DNA from: Collimonas arenae
Lineage (GTDB): Bacteria > Pseudomonadota > Gammaproteobacteria > Burkholderiales > Burkholderiaceae_D
NCBI RefSeq assembly: GCF_000786695.1
Contig: NZ_CP009962.1
Location: 1-64,000, forward strand
DNA: 64,000 bases
Direction of reading: 5' to 3'
Shown: one piece after another, positions 13,701 to 21,124 of the stretch
Layout: each line of letters opens with the position of its first letter
How positions within the stretch are numbered: position 1 is the stretch's first letter
Notes under the pieces: model-generated
Databases searched by the model: none
Told to the model about the DNA's origin: nothing
Seen by the model: only the letters and a program-made list of their open reading frames with translations
Position numbers and translations under genes: made by a program

Positions 13701-13990
13701 GCCTCAACGAGCTATTCATCACCGATCAACTGACCGAAGCGGATATGGTGAATTACGCCACTACCATCAGCGACAAGGTGCGTGAGAACGAACTGGTGAT
13801 GCGTCAGTTACTCTCCAATAGTCCGGAGCAGGCGATGCTGGGCGATTTCCCTAAGGCAGTGGACGATGCCGTTATGGACAGCAGCGCCGCACATCAGAAT
13901 CAGATGATGCAGCTCTTGTCTGATCCTAGTAAGGCGAAGATGTTTTCCAAGGTTATTTTTGATATTTTGACTCAAGGATCGGAGCGTTAG
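10739..13990 (+). CDS. hsdR: Type I restriction-modification system, endonuclease/translocase HsdR
   Basis: This 1083-residue motor and nuclease subunit translocates DNA and cuts it far from the unmethylated site. The N-terminal nuclease domain shows RIDLVLF...LELKSE (Asp near 162, Glu-X-Lys near 175). Helicase motifs follow: Walker A GSGKS (about 340), DEAH (about 454), FTATP, and a C-terminal helicase domain with TGFDQP and QTLSRLNR. A long helical C-terminus should contact HsdM. All key motifs are intact, so the system is predicted to be active. Confidence 0.96.
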   Translation: MSKANELTFQNDMISQLLANGWLLGKAEHYNRELALYPEDVLGFVKDTQDEQWQKFCALYPNNPEQKFLERVATQLNKADPNAANKEMRTFGTLGVLRHELRDRGTRFSLCQFAPEHDLNPDTLARYQQNRLRVVPELVYSPWATAAQLAETGSKAKAWRIDLVLFVNGIPVATLELKSEFKQAVHSAMTQYRTTRLPIDPIAKKPEPLLSFKRGALVHFAVSQYEVYMATRLEGDNTYFLPFNKGTAEGGAGNDVPEVLTQYATDYLWNEVLLPKNLLTILARYVHLQIEEKENWEGLKYKKESLIFPRYHQWDVVNKLLAAARAEGPGQKYLIQHSAGSGKSNSIAWAAHQLSSLYDGNGNKQFHSVIVVTDRTVLDAQLQDTIAQFEHTDGVVGRINNQEGDGSKSEKLAKALENSQPIIIVTIQTFPFVLKAIENSVSLKERNYVVIADEAHSSQTGSTARQLKEVLMVEATGDDEAELTTDDILDAAVASRRASKNLSYLAFTATPKTKTLELFGRLPRPQEAPSKTNKPEAFHVYSMRQAIEEGFILDVLKNYTNYKVAYNLAMKMKDADQEVESKRAKVKLNQWVRLHDYNISQKVQVIVEHFKTHVMGLLNGQAKAMVVTSSRKEAVRYKLAFDNYIKTQGYQKIHAMVAFSSEVEFTDKDPNSEAVLGNKYTEMNMNPRLKGRDMRKAFDTDDYQVMIVANKFQTGFDQPKLCAMYVDKKLAGVECVQTLSRLNRIYPSKKETGTFILDFFNEPEDILAAFQPYFQTAELADVSDSDLIFDLNDKLRASGIFTWTEVEQFCDAFFVKSKSNAAIANICKPAVERWQKRYKSAVEAYKYARDMFERTKKTADAVLIANAENSLKECKKEKDALEIFKKDLATFVRFYEFMSQIVDYDDKDLEKLSLYARNLRPMLRETIMDEDEIDLSSIVLSHYRISKIRQQHLIMQESDEYKLEPGDAVGTAKAKDKQVEFLSQIVYRLNELFITDQLTEADMVNYATTISDKVRENELVMRQLLSNSPEQAMLGDFPKAVDDAVMDSSAAHQNQMMQLLSDPSKAKMFSKVIFDILTQGSER

Positions 13991-14054
13991 TTTTGAGTGC
14001 TGATAAAACGTAAATTATTGATCACGCGAATGATATAGCGCGCGGCCGGCCAAA

Positions 14055-14972
14055 CTAAAAATCAGTTTCTTCGAAATAGTCGGAGTCCACACGTTTCACA
14101 ACATATGACGCGGAGACCGATACACCGACATCAAAATCGATCATAAGACCAGCGAGCTGCTTCCCATCGATCAAAACAACCTTGGTGTCTATTCTTGATG
14201 CGTAGTCCACTGCCTCGGCGGTATACACGGAGGTTGTAATAAACACGCCTTTTCTCGCACGTTGCCCTTGAAGCGCGCCAACAAATTTCTGAATCTCCGG
14301 ACGGCCAACAGAGCCTTGCCAACGTTTTGCCTGAATAAAAATCGTATCAAGCCCGAGGCGATCTTCCTTGATGATCCCGTCTATCCCGCCGTCCCCGGTT
14401 TGGCCAATTCTTTCCCCTGCGTCACTCCTTGAGCCCCCATATCCCATCTTTACTAAGAGTTCAACGACGAGTTGCTCGAAAAATGTAGGTGAACAACCAA
14501 GAATTCGAGATAGAAGTGTCTGAGCGAGTTGTTCGCGTAAGCCTTGGGATGCGAGTTCAATCGCTTCTTCTGGGGTGGTCTCTACCGACGTCAGTTCTTC
14601 GGATAGCGTTGCCTTGCCGCTCTGTTTTGAGATGTCTCGAAATTCGATGAATTCGGGCCATTGCTCCAGATATTTGACGTCAATTCTGCCAGGGTTGGTG
14701 GCGAGTACCTGCTTACCGCGTTCTGTAATCTTGGACACTGCTCGCTTTGGCAATTCGATGAGGCCTGCTTTCTTCAAGTAAGTTCTGGCCCAACCAATGC
14801 GATTCTTAAAAACACCCTGCTGACCACTCGGTAAAAGTTTTGCTCGTTCCAGCGGCGAAAGATGGAATTGTTCTGCAAGCGCTTCCTCCGCGTCACGCAG
14901 AGAATGTTCGACGCCGTCTCCCAGAAATTGGAGTAAGGGAAGCATGCAGGTTTGATAGTCTGGGATTGGCAT
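14055..14972 (-). CDS. mrr: Mrr-type restriction endonuclease
   Basis: This protein probably cuts modified foreign DNA as a type IV enzyme. I choose the start at 14972 (MPIPDYQTCMLPLLQ), the usual Mrr N-terminus, rather than an in-frame ATG 43 codons upstream; this gives 305 residues. An N-terminal winged-helix Mrr_N domain (about 1-90) precedes an Mrr catalytic domain with GGIDGIIKEDRLG...FIQAKRW, the D-(Q)-X-K nuclease core. It converges with hsdR, 64 bp away. Pairing of a type I and a type IV system is common in defence islands. Confidence 0.88.
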   Translation of the reverse strand: MPIPDYQTCMLPLLQFLGDGVEHSLRDAEEALAEQFHLSPLERAKLLPSGQQGVFKNRIGWARTYLKKAGLIELPKRAVSKITERGKQVLATNPGRIDVKYLEQWPEFIEFRDISKQSGKATLSEELTSVETTPEEAIELASQGLREQLAQTLLSRILGCSPTFFEQLVVELLVKMGYGGSRSDAGERIGQTGDGGIDGIIKEDRLGLDTIFIQAKRWQGSVGRPEIQKFVGALQGQRARKGVFITTSVYTAEAVDYASRIDTKVVLIDGKQLAGLMIDFDVGVSVSASYVVKRVDSDYFEETDF

Positions 14973-15449
14973 TGAGCAAAGATGTTGTTGAATAACAAAT
15001 GTATGCTGCCACGAAAGTGTTTTAAGGGCAACATGAAATCCGAACAATTCCTCGTATAACCATTGTGGCGCGAAACTGAGGATCAGGTCTTTCCGTACCA
15101 TATATGCACCCTACAACTTTGTTATCTTGCTCCTCGCAAAGGAGTTGATGCTCGATCGCGATCCCAAATTTTTGACCTTCGATTTCTCTGGATGGACGAA
15201 AAAAGGAATGTGATATGGGAAGACACGACCCTGGCTCCCTTTTGATACAGATCCACGAAGATATCAAGGAATTGGGATTTAAGAGCTCTTGCGACAGGGT
15301 AGCCGCGTTCGCGAGAGTATGGCGGGCGGGTCAAGCTGATCGGGTCAATTCTGCTAGCAAACGAACAGTTCCGGCGCCAACCTCCGAAAATCCGCGTGTC
15401 GGCTAGTCCTTAGTTGTCTACTCGAACGAAGGGACAGAGCTCAGACAGA
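14973..15449. other. Gene-poor stretch with a possible transposase remnant
   Basis: No intact gene is visible. At about 15236-15405 (+) the frame reads IHEDIKELGFKSS followed by VAAFARVWR, which resembles the N-terminal region of IS21- or ISL3-type transposases. It has no start of its own and ends at a stop, so at best it is debris. The rest contains short unsupported frames. Confidence 0.35.
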
Positions 15450-16097
15450 TCATAGGAACGGAATGATATCGGTCAGAACGTGTGCAAACACCGCGGAAAA
15501 TAACGAGCCTGTTCGGACGTAATTGAGGCTCAGGACGAGGCCAAAAGCAAAGATCGAGACTGCTCCAAGCGGCCCTTGGTAAAGGTGATAAAGCACGCGC
15601 ACTAGCAGTGATACACCCATCGCAATTGAAAGACCATAGCCTCTCATTCCTCGAAGAAGGAAGCCCAGTAAAAAAATCTCCTCGTACGCGCCGTTTATCA
15701 GCGCCGATAGGACAACGGTCGACAAGGAAACAGATGCTTGAGCCACCATGCTATCGATAGGCTGAGCCCCTTGGCTTGACGTGAATGGGACTGTAAATAT
15801 CCACACTGCTCCCAATGCCACGACATAAGTAGCGATCCCAACAGCAATCCCGGTTAGAGACGGCGTTGGATAGAGCGTAGAGATCGCAAACCCTCGGACG
15901 TAAAGAATCAGAAACGCTATACCTCCGAAGATTATCTCGATGACGGTAGTGGACATTAAATTTGCGTCTGTAAATGCGCCGCCGTTGAAGCCTGCGGATA
16001 CTGCCTGAATTGACGAGTAAATTGCCCAACCGAAGCAGATCACCGAAATTGCAAAAGCTTCGAGCGGGCTTGTATTCGTGCGCAGCGTGGAACGCAT
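15450..16097 (-). CDS. CPBP family (Abi/CAAX-like) membrane protein
   Basis: This 215-residue protein has about six to seven hydrophobic segments. It carries CPBP motifs: YEEIFLLGFLLRG (about 140-152), a HLYQGP motif and a C-terminal AHVLTD. These define intramembrane glutamic proteases linked to CAAX processing and bacteriocin self-immunity. The first motif is EEIFLL, not the canonical EExxxR: the Arg is displaced to LLRG, as in a known sub-group, so activity is uncertain. It lies just before transposon-like end A. Confidence 0.8.
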   Translation of the reverse strand: MRSTLRTNTSPLEAFAISVICFGWAIYSSIQAVSAGFNGGAFTDANLMSTTVIEIIFGGIAFLILYVRGFAISTLYPTPSLTGIAVGIATYVVALGAVWIFTVPFTSSQGAQPIDSMVAQASVSLSTVVLSALINGAYEEIFLLGFLLRGMRGYGLSIAMGVSLLVRVLYHLYQGPLGAVSIFAFGLVLSLNYVRTGSLFSAVFAHVLTDIIPFL

Positions 16098-16169
16098 TCT
16101 TGAGTCCTAACTAGTTTTGTGCGGGGAAAAACCGGGCGTCCGCATATCACTGACCTGCCTGATTTTTTC

Positions 16170-16307
16170 GGAGTTTTTCAGTTGCGGTGTCACAGACTAC
16201 GAAAGTTTTCACCATCTTTGTCACAACCAGGATGATCTCGTGTCAAGGCATGCGAAAAAAGCCTTTGTATTCAGTGGGCACGTTCTCAGATTCAGTGACA
16301 CACGACA
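16170..16307. mobile_element. Transposon-end-like sequence A
   Basis: This stretch carries TGTCAC-type repeats: GTGTCACAG near 16187, TTGTCACAA near 16220, GTGTCAAGG near 16240, and a terminal GTGACACACGACA ending at 16307. The same array, in the same orientation, occurs at 22329-22466 (B) and 26548-26682 (C). Arrays of TGTCA-type sites ending in TGTCG resemble the TnsB/TniA-bound ends of Tn7- and Tn5053-like elements. No transposase is nearby. Confidence 0.55.
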
Positions 16308-16500
16308 TGATTTTTGTACCGTAGGGTCGCACTCAAGTGAAAATTCAGTCCCAGGGAAAGTGAAAAAAATCCTACTTTTGCTAGCGTAAATCTTCATGCG
16401 TTGAAATAAAAAACCTCGGGGTTGAACCGAGGTTTTTTATTTCAAGATAACATTGCGGTACCTTATGTTAGCCCGCGCAGTCCGAAGCTGCCTTATCTGT
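16308..16500. repeat. Repeat copy 1: sequence after end A, with a long terminator
   Basis: This segment matches 22467-22655, sharing GCACTCAAGTGAAAATT, the terminator region and CCCGCGCAGTCCGAAGC. In the second copy the match runs up to the stop codon of the small exported protein gene. Copy 1 stops at that same point, so it is the 3' flank of that gene without the gene. Confidence 0.75.
16403..16443. terminator. Bidirectional terminator with a 17-bp perfect stem
   Basis: GAAATAAAAAACCTCGG and CCGAGGTTTTTTATTTC pair perfectly around a 7-base loop, with a U-run on either strand. A slightly altered copy is at 22562-22595. Confidence 0.9.
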
Positions 16501-16606
16501 ATAAGTCGTTACTTTATCTGACAGGATATGTCAGATTGTGAACTTCCGCTTTCGACCCTTAAGAGACACTCACCTCGCCCCGAAGCCGCCGTTCATAGAT
16601 AGCAAA

Positions 16607-16903
16607 TCAAACGAAGCGGCCGTACATATCTTCTCCGGTTAATGCGTTCGTCTTACGCAAAACTGTTTCCAGTAACTGATAGTCTAATCCGCAATCCATC
16701 TTCTTACAGGCAAGGTAAATACACTCACTTCTTAATTTTGCAGTGAGCACATACAAGGCATCAAGAACTTCGCTATTGGTTGAATTTTCTGCCAATGCCA
16801 TTCTCCCAAGCTGAAAAGCCTCTTCATATCGACGACTAACCGTCAGTTCTTTGATTTTGCTTACAGCATTATCCAAGTTGACTCCATAATTAGTGAAAAA
16901 CAC
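16607..16903 (-). CDS. Hypothetical 98-residue protein
   Basis: I do not recognise this protein. It starts with GTG at 16903, is soluble and predicted helical, with a conserved-looking core SRRYEEAFQLGRMALAENS (about 28-46) that resembles a tetratricopeptide-like helix pair, and two Cys residues at ECIYLACKKMDC. No good ribosome-binding site is visible. A MITE-like repeat lies just upstream at 16966-17105, so the true promoter or N-terminus may have been displaced. Confidence 0.5.
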   Translation of the reverse strand: MFFTNYGVNLDNAVSKIKELTVSRRYEEAFQLGRMALAENSTNSEVLDALYVLTAKLRSECIYLACKKMDCGLDYQLLETVLRKTNALTGEDMYGRFV

Positions 16904-16965
16904 GTACAGCGACCTTCACCACATAGCTCAACTTCGAAAAACTCTTTACGGATGGCCGCTCTTGG

Positions 16966-17105
16966 CCGAGGCTGTGTAAAAACACAAATTCACAAAAAAT
17001 CATGGGTAGGGAGACCCTTCCCGCCATCGGCAAATTGAATAGCGATCGATCTGAAAGGCCGATTTTCAGTTGAATGAAAATTTCTACGTTTTTACACAGC
17101 CTCGG
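16966..17105. mobile_element. MITE-like element (140 bp, 18-bp perfect terminal inverted repeats)
   Basis: CCGAGGCTGTGTAAAAAC (16966-16983) is exactly inverted at 17088-17105. The interior of about 100 bp has no coding capacity. GGCTGTGTAAAAAC-type ends are, from memory, typical of IS5/IS1182-like insertion sequences, so this looks like a non-autonomous derivative moved in trans. I could not identify a target duplication. Confidence 0.75.
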
Positions 17106-17234
17106 TCGTTTCGAGGCGGCCGGAACAGGTTGATTTCGCCCTATAGCGGCCTGTGACGATTCCAAAGAGCAGACTTTAACGTCCGACGTAAGGGCCGCGT
17201 CGCTGGCAGGTTCCCTCGACGGAGTGGTTAGCGC

Positions 17235-17876
17235 TCATCGTGCGCGCTCCAAGGCAACCTTGACTCCAAGACCAACAAGTGCGGCACCGGCAAACTGCTG
17301 AAAGCGCTGGAAAAGCATTGGCTTGGCCAGTAGCCAATGCCTTGCGCGGCCGCCAAGCGCGGCGGTGCAGAGGTTTACCGCCGTGCCCGATGCGATGGAG
17401 ATTAGGCCAAGAACGGCCGCTTGTAGCCCAGGATTGCCCAGAGACGGATTTATAAACTGAGGAAGAATAGCGAGAAAAAAGAGAGCTACCTTTGGATTTA
17501 ACAGATTGGATACAGCGCCCTGTGCGAAAGGTGATGCCCGACGGATTTTGGATGGCTCCATGGCGACAGAGACAGGGCTGCGCAGCATTTGCCAACCGAG
17601 CCAGCAGAGGTAGATAGCTCCAATGGTCTTTACAACGACAAATGCCGTGGGTATTGATGCCAGGAACGCAGTGATTCCAAAGGTCGCAGCCCCTACATGC
17701 ACTAACGCCGCACAAGCGATGCCGGCACAGACCTGTGCACCGGCCGACGCGCCTCGTGAGACTGAATTAGACAGGATGCAGATAACGTCGGGTCCTGGAA
17801 TCAGAGCGAAGCTCATATTGAGTAGAGTGAAAGCCAGGAGTGTGGAGAGTTCGATCATCTTGAGCCCTAACGTCAT
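17235..17876 (-). CDS. LysE/RhtB family amino-acid exporter
   Basis: This 213-residue inner-membrane protein (207 if started at the second Met, 17858) belongs to the LysE/RhtB superfamily, which exports amino acids such as homoserine, threonine or leucine. It has about six transmembrane segments, the N-terminal signature FALIPGPDVICILSNS (about 23-38), and the conserved YLCWLGWQMLR near the middle. It lies alone between the MITE-like repeat and a GNAT gene. The substrate cannot be told from sequence. Confidence 0.88.
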   Translation of the reverse strand: MTLGLKMIELSTLLAFTLLNMSFALIPGPDVICILSNSVSRGASAGAQVCAGIACAALVHVGAATFGITAFLASIPTAFVVVKTIGAIYLCWLGWQMLRSPVSVAMEPSKIRRASPFAQGAVSNLLNPKVALFFLAILPQFINPSLGNPGLQAAVLGLISIASGTAVNLCTAALGGRARHWLLAKPMLFQRFQQFAGAALVGLGVKVALERAR

Positions 17877-18029
17877 TTAAAGTTCATTTCGTAAATTTGA
17901 CCGGTACCAAAAAATTGGGCGGCGAGTTCCCAATTCCTGGACAGCCTTATGGGTCTAGTTTAAATCTGCCAATATTTTTTGGGATATCTAGGCAAGATCT
18001 TGAATGACCGTTACTGGCCGTTCTCTGAC

Positions 18030-18467
18030 TCATGACACTGTCAATTCCCGGCGCCATTCAAGTACGACATAGGCGCCGTCCTCAGACTCGCCTGCGCCTA
18101 CTTCGCGCCAGCCATTCCTGAGATAGAAAGATAATGCACGTTGATTTTTCTGAACACATTTGAGTCGCCAGGGAACCGGCAACCAATGCTGCAGCGACGA
18201 CAGTAATGAGCGACCAATGCCCTTGTTCTGGAAATCGGAACGAACGTAGAGGTGATGGATGAACGAGCCGTCGACATGCACCGATACGAAACCAACCACT
18301 TCTTCGTCATTTGAAGATGCAACGAAGACGAGCTCTCCCTCAGACGATTTAGCGAAATCTGAGACACGCGCCAGTTCGGGCAACCATTCGGCATTTTCAA
18401 TGTTCGCCCGAAAGATTTCTTGTACTGCATGAGAATCGGATAATGTCGCAGCACGTACTTTAAACAT
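18030..18467 (-). CDS. GNAT family N-acetyltransferase
   Basis: This 145-residue protein has the GNAT fold: an N-terminal AVQEIFRANIE helix, a central VVGFVSVHV strand, and the acetyl-CoA loop RSDFQNKGIGRSLL (about 83-96, R/Q-x-x-G-x-G/A pattern). The acceptor is unknown. A 54-bp segment of this gene (18330-18383) is duplicated with one mismatch at 20342-20395, inside a decayed chimera. Confidence 0.9.
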   Translation of the reverse strand: MFKVRAATLSDSHAVQEIFRANIENAEWLPELARVSDFAKSSEGELVFVASSNDEEVVGFVSVHVDGSFIHHLYVRSDFQNKGIGRSLLSSLQHWLPVPWRLKCVQKNQRALSFYLRNGWREVGAGESEDGAYVVLEWRRELTVS

Positions 18468-18587
18468 TTTTGTAATCTCTAATAGATACTTTCATCCGCT
18501 GCTCAAGGTCCGGTATTGGCCGCTTTGAACCGATCGGGACAAGCAAATTTCGACCGAAGGCGGTTACACATAAATTGCCACATCTAA

Positions 18588-19400
18588 TCAATCCTTGAAT
18601 TCAGGAGGGCGCTTACCAACGTTGGCCATCATAGCTTCTTGCAAATCATTGGACATCAACATTGCCGCGTTCCAAGTGGCAATGTATTTCAGGCCATCGG
18701 CCACCGAATGGTCGCGTGCGTAGGTAATCATCTCCTTGGTACCACGAATGGCGAGAGGCGACTTTGCAGCGATGTTGGCAGCAATCTCCAACACCCCCTC
18801 GCGTAGCGCTTCGCGGGATTCGAACACACGGTTAACCAAATGAATTTCGCGGGCCTCCGCAGCATCTACCTTGCGCGCGGTGTAGGCCAACTCACGCGCC
18901 ATGCCCTCACCTATGAGCTTTGGCAGCCGTTGTAGCGTGCCGACATCCGCGGTCATGCCGATGTCGATTTCCTTAATGGTGAAATAAGCATCGCTGGAGC
19001 AATAACGCATGTCGGCGCAGGTGATCAAATCGATACCGCCGCCGACACAGGCGCCATGCACGGCGGCTAATACCGGCTTGCGGCAGCGCTCCAGGCTGCT
19101 TAGCGTGTCTTGTAAATTTAAAATTAAGCTGCGCAAGGCTTCGCGCTTGCGACCATCGCACTCGTTCTGGATTTGTGCTCCCAGCCCCATCATCATTTGC
19201 AGGTCTATACCTGAGGTGAATGTCTTTCCTTCTCCTTCGAGAATAGCCACCCGTGCCTCTGGAGTGGCGTCCACCCACTCGAAAGCCGTACGAATCTCTT
19301 GCCACATCTCCATGTTCATCGCATTGGCCTTGTCAGGGCGATTCAAGCGGACAATGGCGATATTCTGTGCCAGGCTGACAGATAAAGTTTTATAAGTCAT
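18588..19400 (-). CDS. Enoyl-CoA hydratase/isomerase (crotonase) family protein
   Basis: This protein acts on acyl-CoA thioesters. I place the start at 19400 (MTYKTLSVSLAQNIAIVRL), nine codons inside the longest frame, giving 270 residues. Crotonase hallmarks are the N-terminal IVRLNRPDKANAMN, the oxyanion-hole region FTSGIDLQMM, and AVHGACVGGGIDLITCADMRY followed by IKEIDIGMTADVGTLQRLP, which places an acidic residue in the Delta3,5-Delta2,4-dienoyl-CoA isomerase-like position. It stands alone. Confidence 0.88.
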   Translation of the reverse strand: MTYKTLSVSLAQNIAIVRLNRPDKANAMNMEMWQEIRTAFEWVDATPEARVAILEGEGKTFTSGIDLQMMMGLGAQIQNECDGRKREALRSLILNLQDTLSSLERCRKPVLAAVHGACVGGGIDLITCADMRYCSSDAYFTIKEIDIGMTADVGTLQRLPKLIGEGMARELAYTARKVDAAEAREIHLVNRVFESREALREGVLEIAANIAAKSPLAIRGTKEMITYARDHSVADGLKYIATWNAAMLMSNDLQEAMMANVGKRPPEFKD

Positions 19401-19613
19401 TTGAAAGCTTTCAATACGATTGTGCAAAGATAATGCATGCAGGTCGGGTGGCCCGACTTAGGCATGGAGGCATGTCGCCATCGAGAATTTGTAAAACATG
19501 TATTGCCCTCGCCCCGCTACTTCTGCTTCTAGCCTGGTGCGCTCAACCAAGTGATTTAGCGAAACCAAGCAAAAAAATTGTTTTGCTTAATCTTATAGTT
19601 GATAATTGTAGCT

Positions 19614-19862
19614 ATGAACGATACCCAAAACCGCCCACCACTTCCCGATCGGCTCTCAGTCGATCCTCGTAGCCCTTACTATAACGCCGCCATATTTGAA
19701 CATGATGTTGGTATTAAACTGAACGATAAAGAGCGCTTCGAAGTTGAGGAATATTGCATCAGCGAGGGATGGATTAAAGTCCCGGCCGGAAAGGCGCTAG
19801 ATCGGAAGGGCAACCCCTTAATGACTAAAGTAAAAGGCACTGTCGAACCTTTCTATCGGTAG
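19614..19862 (+). CDS. DUF3297 family protein
   Basis: This 82-residue soluble protein of unknown function matches, from recall, a short family widespread in proteobacteria (RLSVDPRSPYYNAAIFEHDVGIKLND, then VEEYCISEGWIKVP, ending in VKGTVEPFYR). The ATG at 19614 is preferred over an upstream in-frame TTG at 19599 because family members start near MNDT. It is a single-gene unit. Confidence 0.85.
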   Translation: MNDTQNRPPLPDRLSVDPRSPYYNAAIFEHDVGIKLNDKERFEVEEYCISEGWIKVPAGKALDRKGNPLMTKVKGTVEPFYR

Positions 19863-19963
19863 GTGCTGTTCTTTGATTGGCATTTCTTAACTTCTTTGAT
19901 TGCCTGCAAGGGCGTGTGCGCTAACATTTTTTCGATAGCGATTACAGGTCCGCTTTTGGCCGG

Positions 19964-20182
19964 TTACCGACGCCCGCGGCGGCGCTTCCATTCGTCCACT
20001 ACATCACCCATATTCTTCGCTAGTCCGTTACGTATCCAGGCCATCAGTTCGCGGTCAAATTTGAAATCCCCCCCACATTGACTGGATAGAAAGCGCCGAA
20101 CGTTTTGCGTGTTCTTGTAGTCGGAATCGATTTCAGTTGTGGGCGATATCATCCCACTATGCCAATCAAATTTCATCTTCAT
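19964..20182 (-). CDS. DUF6434-like small protein
   Basis: This 72-residue protein reads MKMKFDWHSGMISPTTEIDS, then YKNTQNVRRFLSSQCGGDFK and FDRELMAWIRNG, ending in a basic EWKRRRGRR. I recall this FDWHxGxI / YKNTQNVRRFF / FDREFMxWIK pattern as the DUF6434 domain, often attached to a SAP DNA-binding domain that is absent here. It may be a stand-alone or truncated form. Function unknown. Confidence 0.7.
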   Translation of the reverse strand: MKMKFDWHSGMISPTTEIDSDYKNTQNVRRFLSSQCGGDFKFDRELMAWIRNGLAKNMGDVVDEWKRRRGRR

Positions 20183-20239
20183 ACTCCATCGGGTTCAAAA
20201 TGCGAACGGCGACTCCTGGCCGGTTCATGCCGGTCCGAC

Positions 20240-20395
20240 TTACTTAGAATGCGCGAGAACAAGCCCCTCATCTTCGATAGGCAACCATATTTCGCCATTT
20301 TCAGAACTAACGTCAAAGAAACCAACGCCGTACTTCGCTGCGAGCTCTCCCTCAGACGATTTAGCGAAGTCTGAGACACGCGCCAGTTCGGGCAA
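20240..20395 (-). pseudogene. Chimeric remnant: GNAT fragment fused to an unknown C-terminus
   Basis: Read on the minus strand, the frame gives LPELARVSDFAKSSEGEL, identical to residues of the GNAT gene at 18030-18467. It then switches to AAKYGVGFFDVSSENGEI and LPIEDEGLVLAHSK before a stop. There is no start codon; upstream it abuts a truncated copy of the exported-protein gene in a different frame. I read it as debris from recombination, and the origin of the C-terminal part is unknown. Confidence 0.6.
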
Positions 20396-20547
20396 GCGAT
20401 ATGCGAAACAATGACTTCATGAAGCATCCTTTTATTGGTGATGGAGTACGGTTGGCTGCTCTTGGTCTGAAACGAAAGTGATAGCATAATTGCTAGTAGG
20501 CAATATAGCAATTACCCGCATGAGATTTTAGGAGCACATCACCCTGG
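20396..20547 (-). repeat. Promoter and first codons of the 22.6-kb exported-protein gene, duplicated and truncated
   Basis: This matches 22976-23117 closely (GCGATATGCGAAACAATG, TGGAGTACGGTTGGCTGC, CATAATTGCTAGTAGGCAAT). It retains MKSLFRIS of the gene and its upstream region. At its distal edge (TGAGATTTTAGGAGCAC) it is joined to a gyrB fragment, as is the complete copy at 23117, but at a different gyrB position. Confidence 0.8.
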
Positions 20548-20602
20548 CAGATGCAGAAGCCTCGGCCAAAGCCCTGGAAGCCTCCATCAACGAGCCATCG
20601 GT
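20548..20602 (+). pseudogene. Internal gyrB fragment
   Basis: The frame reads [21 protein letters not shown], which aligns with the gyrB segment encoded at about 4996-5058. It then runs into unrelated sequence (PESEYVPLCVRLKIFVEY) that stays open to a stop at about 20762. It is a second, separate trace of a diverged gyrB copy, upstream of the larger fragment at 23141-23433 and in the same orientation and order. Confidence 0.8.
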
Positions 20603-20756
20603 CACACCTGAGTCAGAATACGTTCCTCTGTGTGTTCGTCTGAAAATATTCGTCGAATACGATGAAGACGATGATTTGGCGAACGTCCGTCCGTTAATTA
20701 TGGGATTGGACGTATCGGATACCGTCAGTAAAATGACCCGTGTGCTGAGAAAGGGG

Positions 20757-20955
20757 AAATCGTGAGTTGTAAGATGCGCTTCCTTCGACAAGAAATCAAT
20801 AAAGTCTCTGAGGGTGGTGCTTTTGCCAATGCCCAGATGGGCCTTTGCTCTGCAAGGATCGCTCCTAAGTCGACTGGCTTAAAGATTTTTACCGGTTGAT
20901 TGTCAAAGTATTCTAGGATCGCCAGTTTGGCTAGTTGGATTCTGCTAGTGCCCAT
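20757..20955 (-). pseudogene. Frameshifted remnant of an AbiEi-like antitoxin/regulator
   Basis: From ATG 20955 the frame reads MGTSRIQLAKLAILEYF, then PVKIFKPVDLGAILAEQRPIW. At an A4 run (20821-20824) the family-like sequence continues in another frame (STTLRDFIDFLSKEAHL, then FPF) and stops matching by 20757. From memory this resembles the N-terminal DNA-binding part of type IV toxin-antitoxin AbiEi-family proteins. It lies divergently upstream of the Fic gene. The rest of the antitoxin and any AbiEii toxin are gone. Confidence 0.5.
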
Positions 20956-21003
20956 GTCATATAAAGTTTGTGTATGTAAGAAAACATTTTCTGGTAATTT
21001 TAA

Positions 21004-21124
21004 CGGAAAAAATATCGGCAAAAGAACCGGCAAAATTCTTTTGTCTTTTATGATATTTTTATATTAAAAACTATTAAAATCAGTATCTTACGAAAACCGA
21101 CTAACGGAAAAATAACCGGCAAAA
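21004..21124 (+). promoter_or_regulatory. CGG repeats at 12-bp spacing upstream of the fic gene
   Basis: CGG(A/C)AAAA units start at 21004, 21016 and 21028, and again at 21105 and 21117, the last ending at the ATG. Each step is 12 bp. The same pairs at 12-bp spacing precede the Fic pseudogene at 45649 (45539/45551 and 45628/45640). The downstream pair overlaps the ribosome-binding region. The Fic protein carries a C-terminal winged-helix domain, so autorepression is plausible. Confidence 0.6.

Noticed and set aside
15215..15405. Complete transposase gene
   Set aside because: Only a short stretch resembles IS21/ISL3-type transposases; no catalytic residues or ends are present, so it is listed only as a possible remnant.
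17920..17945. Imperfect inverted repeat AATTGGG / CCCAATT near 17915-17935
   Set aside because: Arms are only 7 bp with an unremarkable spacer and no T-run, so it is not a convincing terminator or operator.
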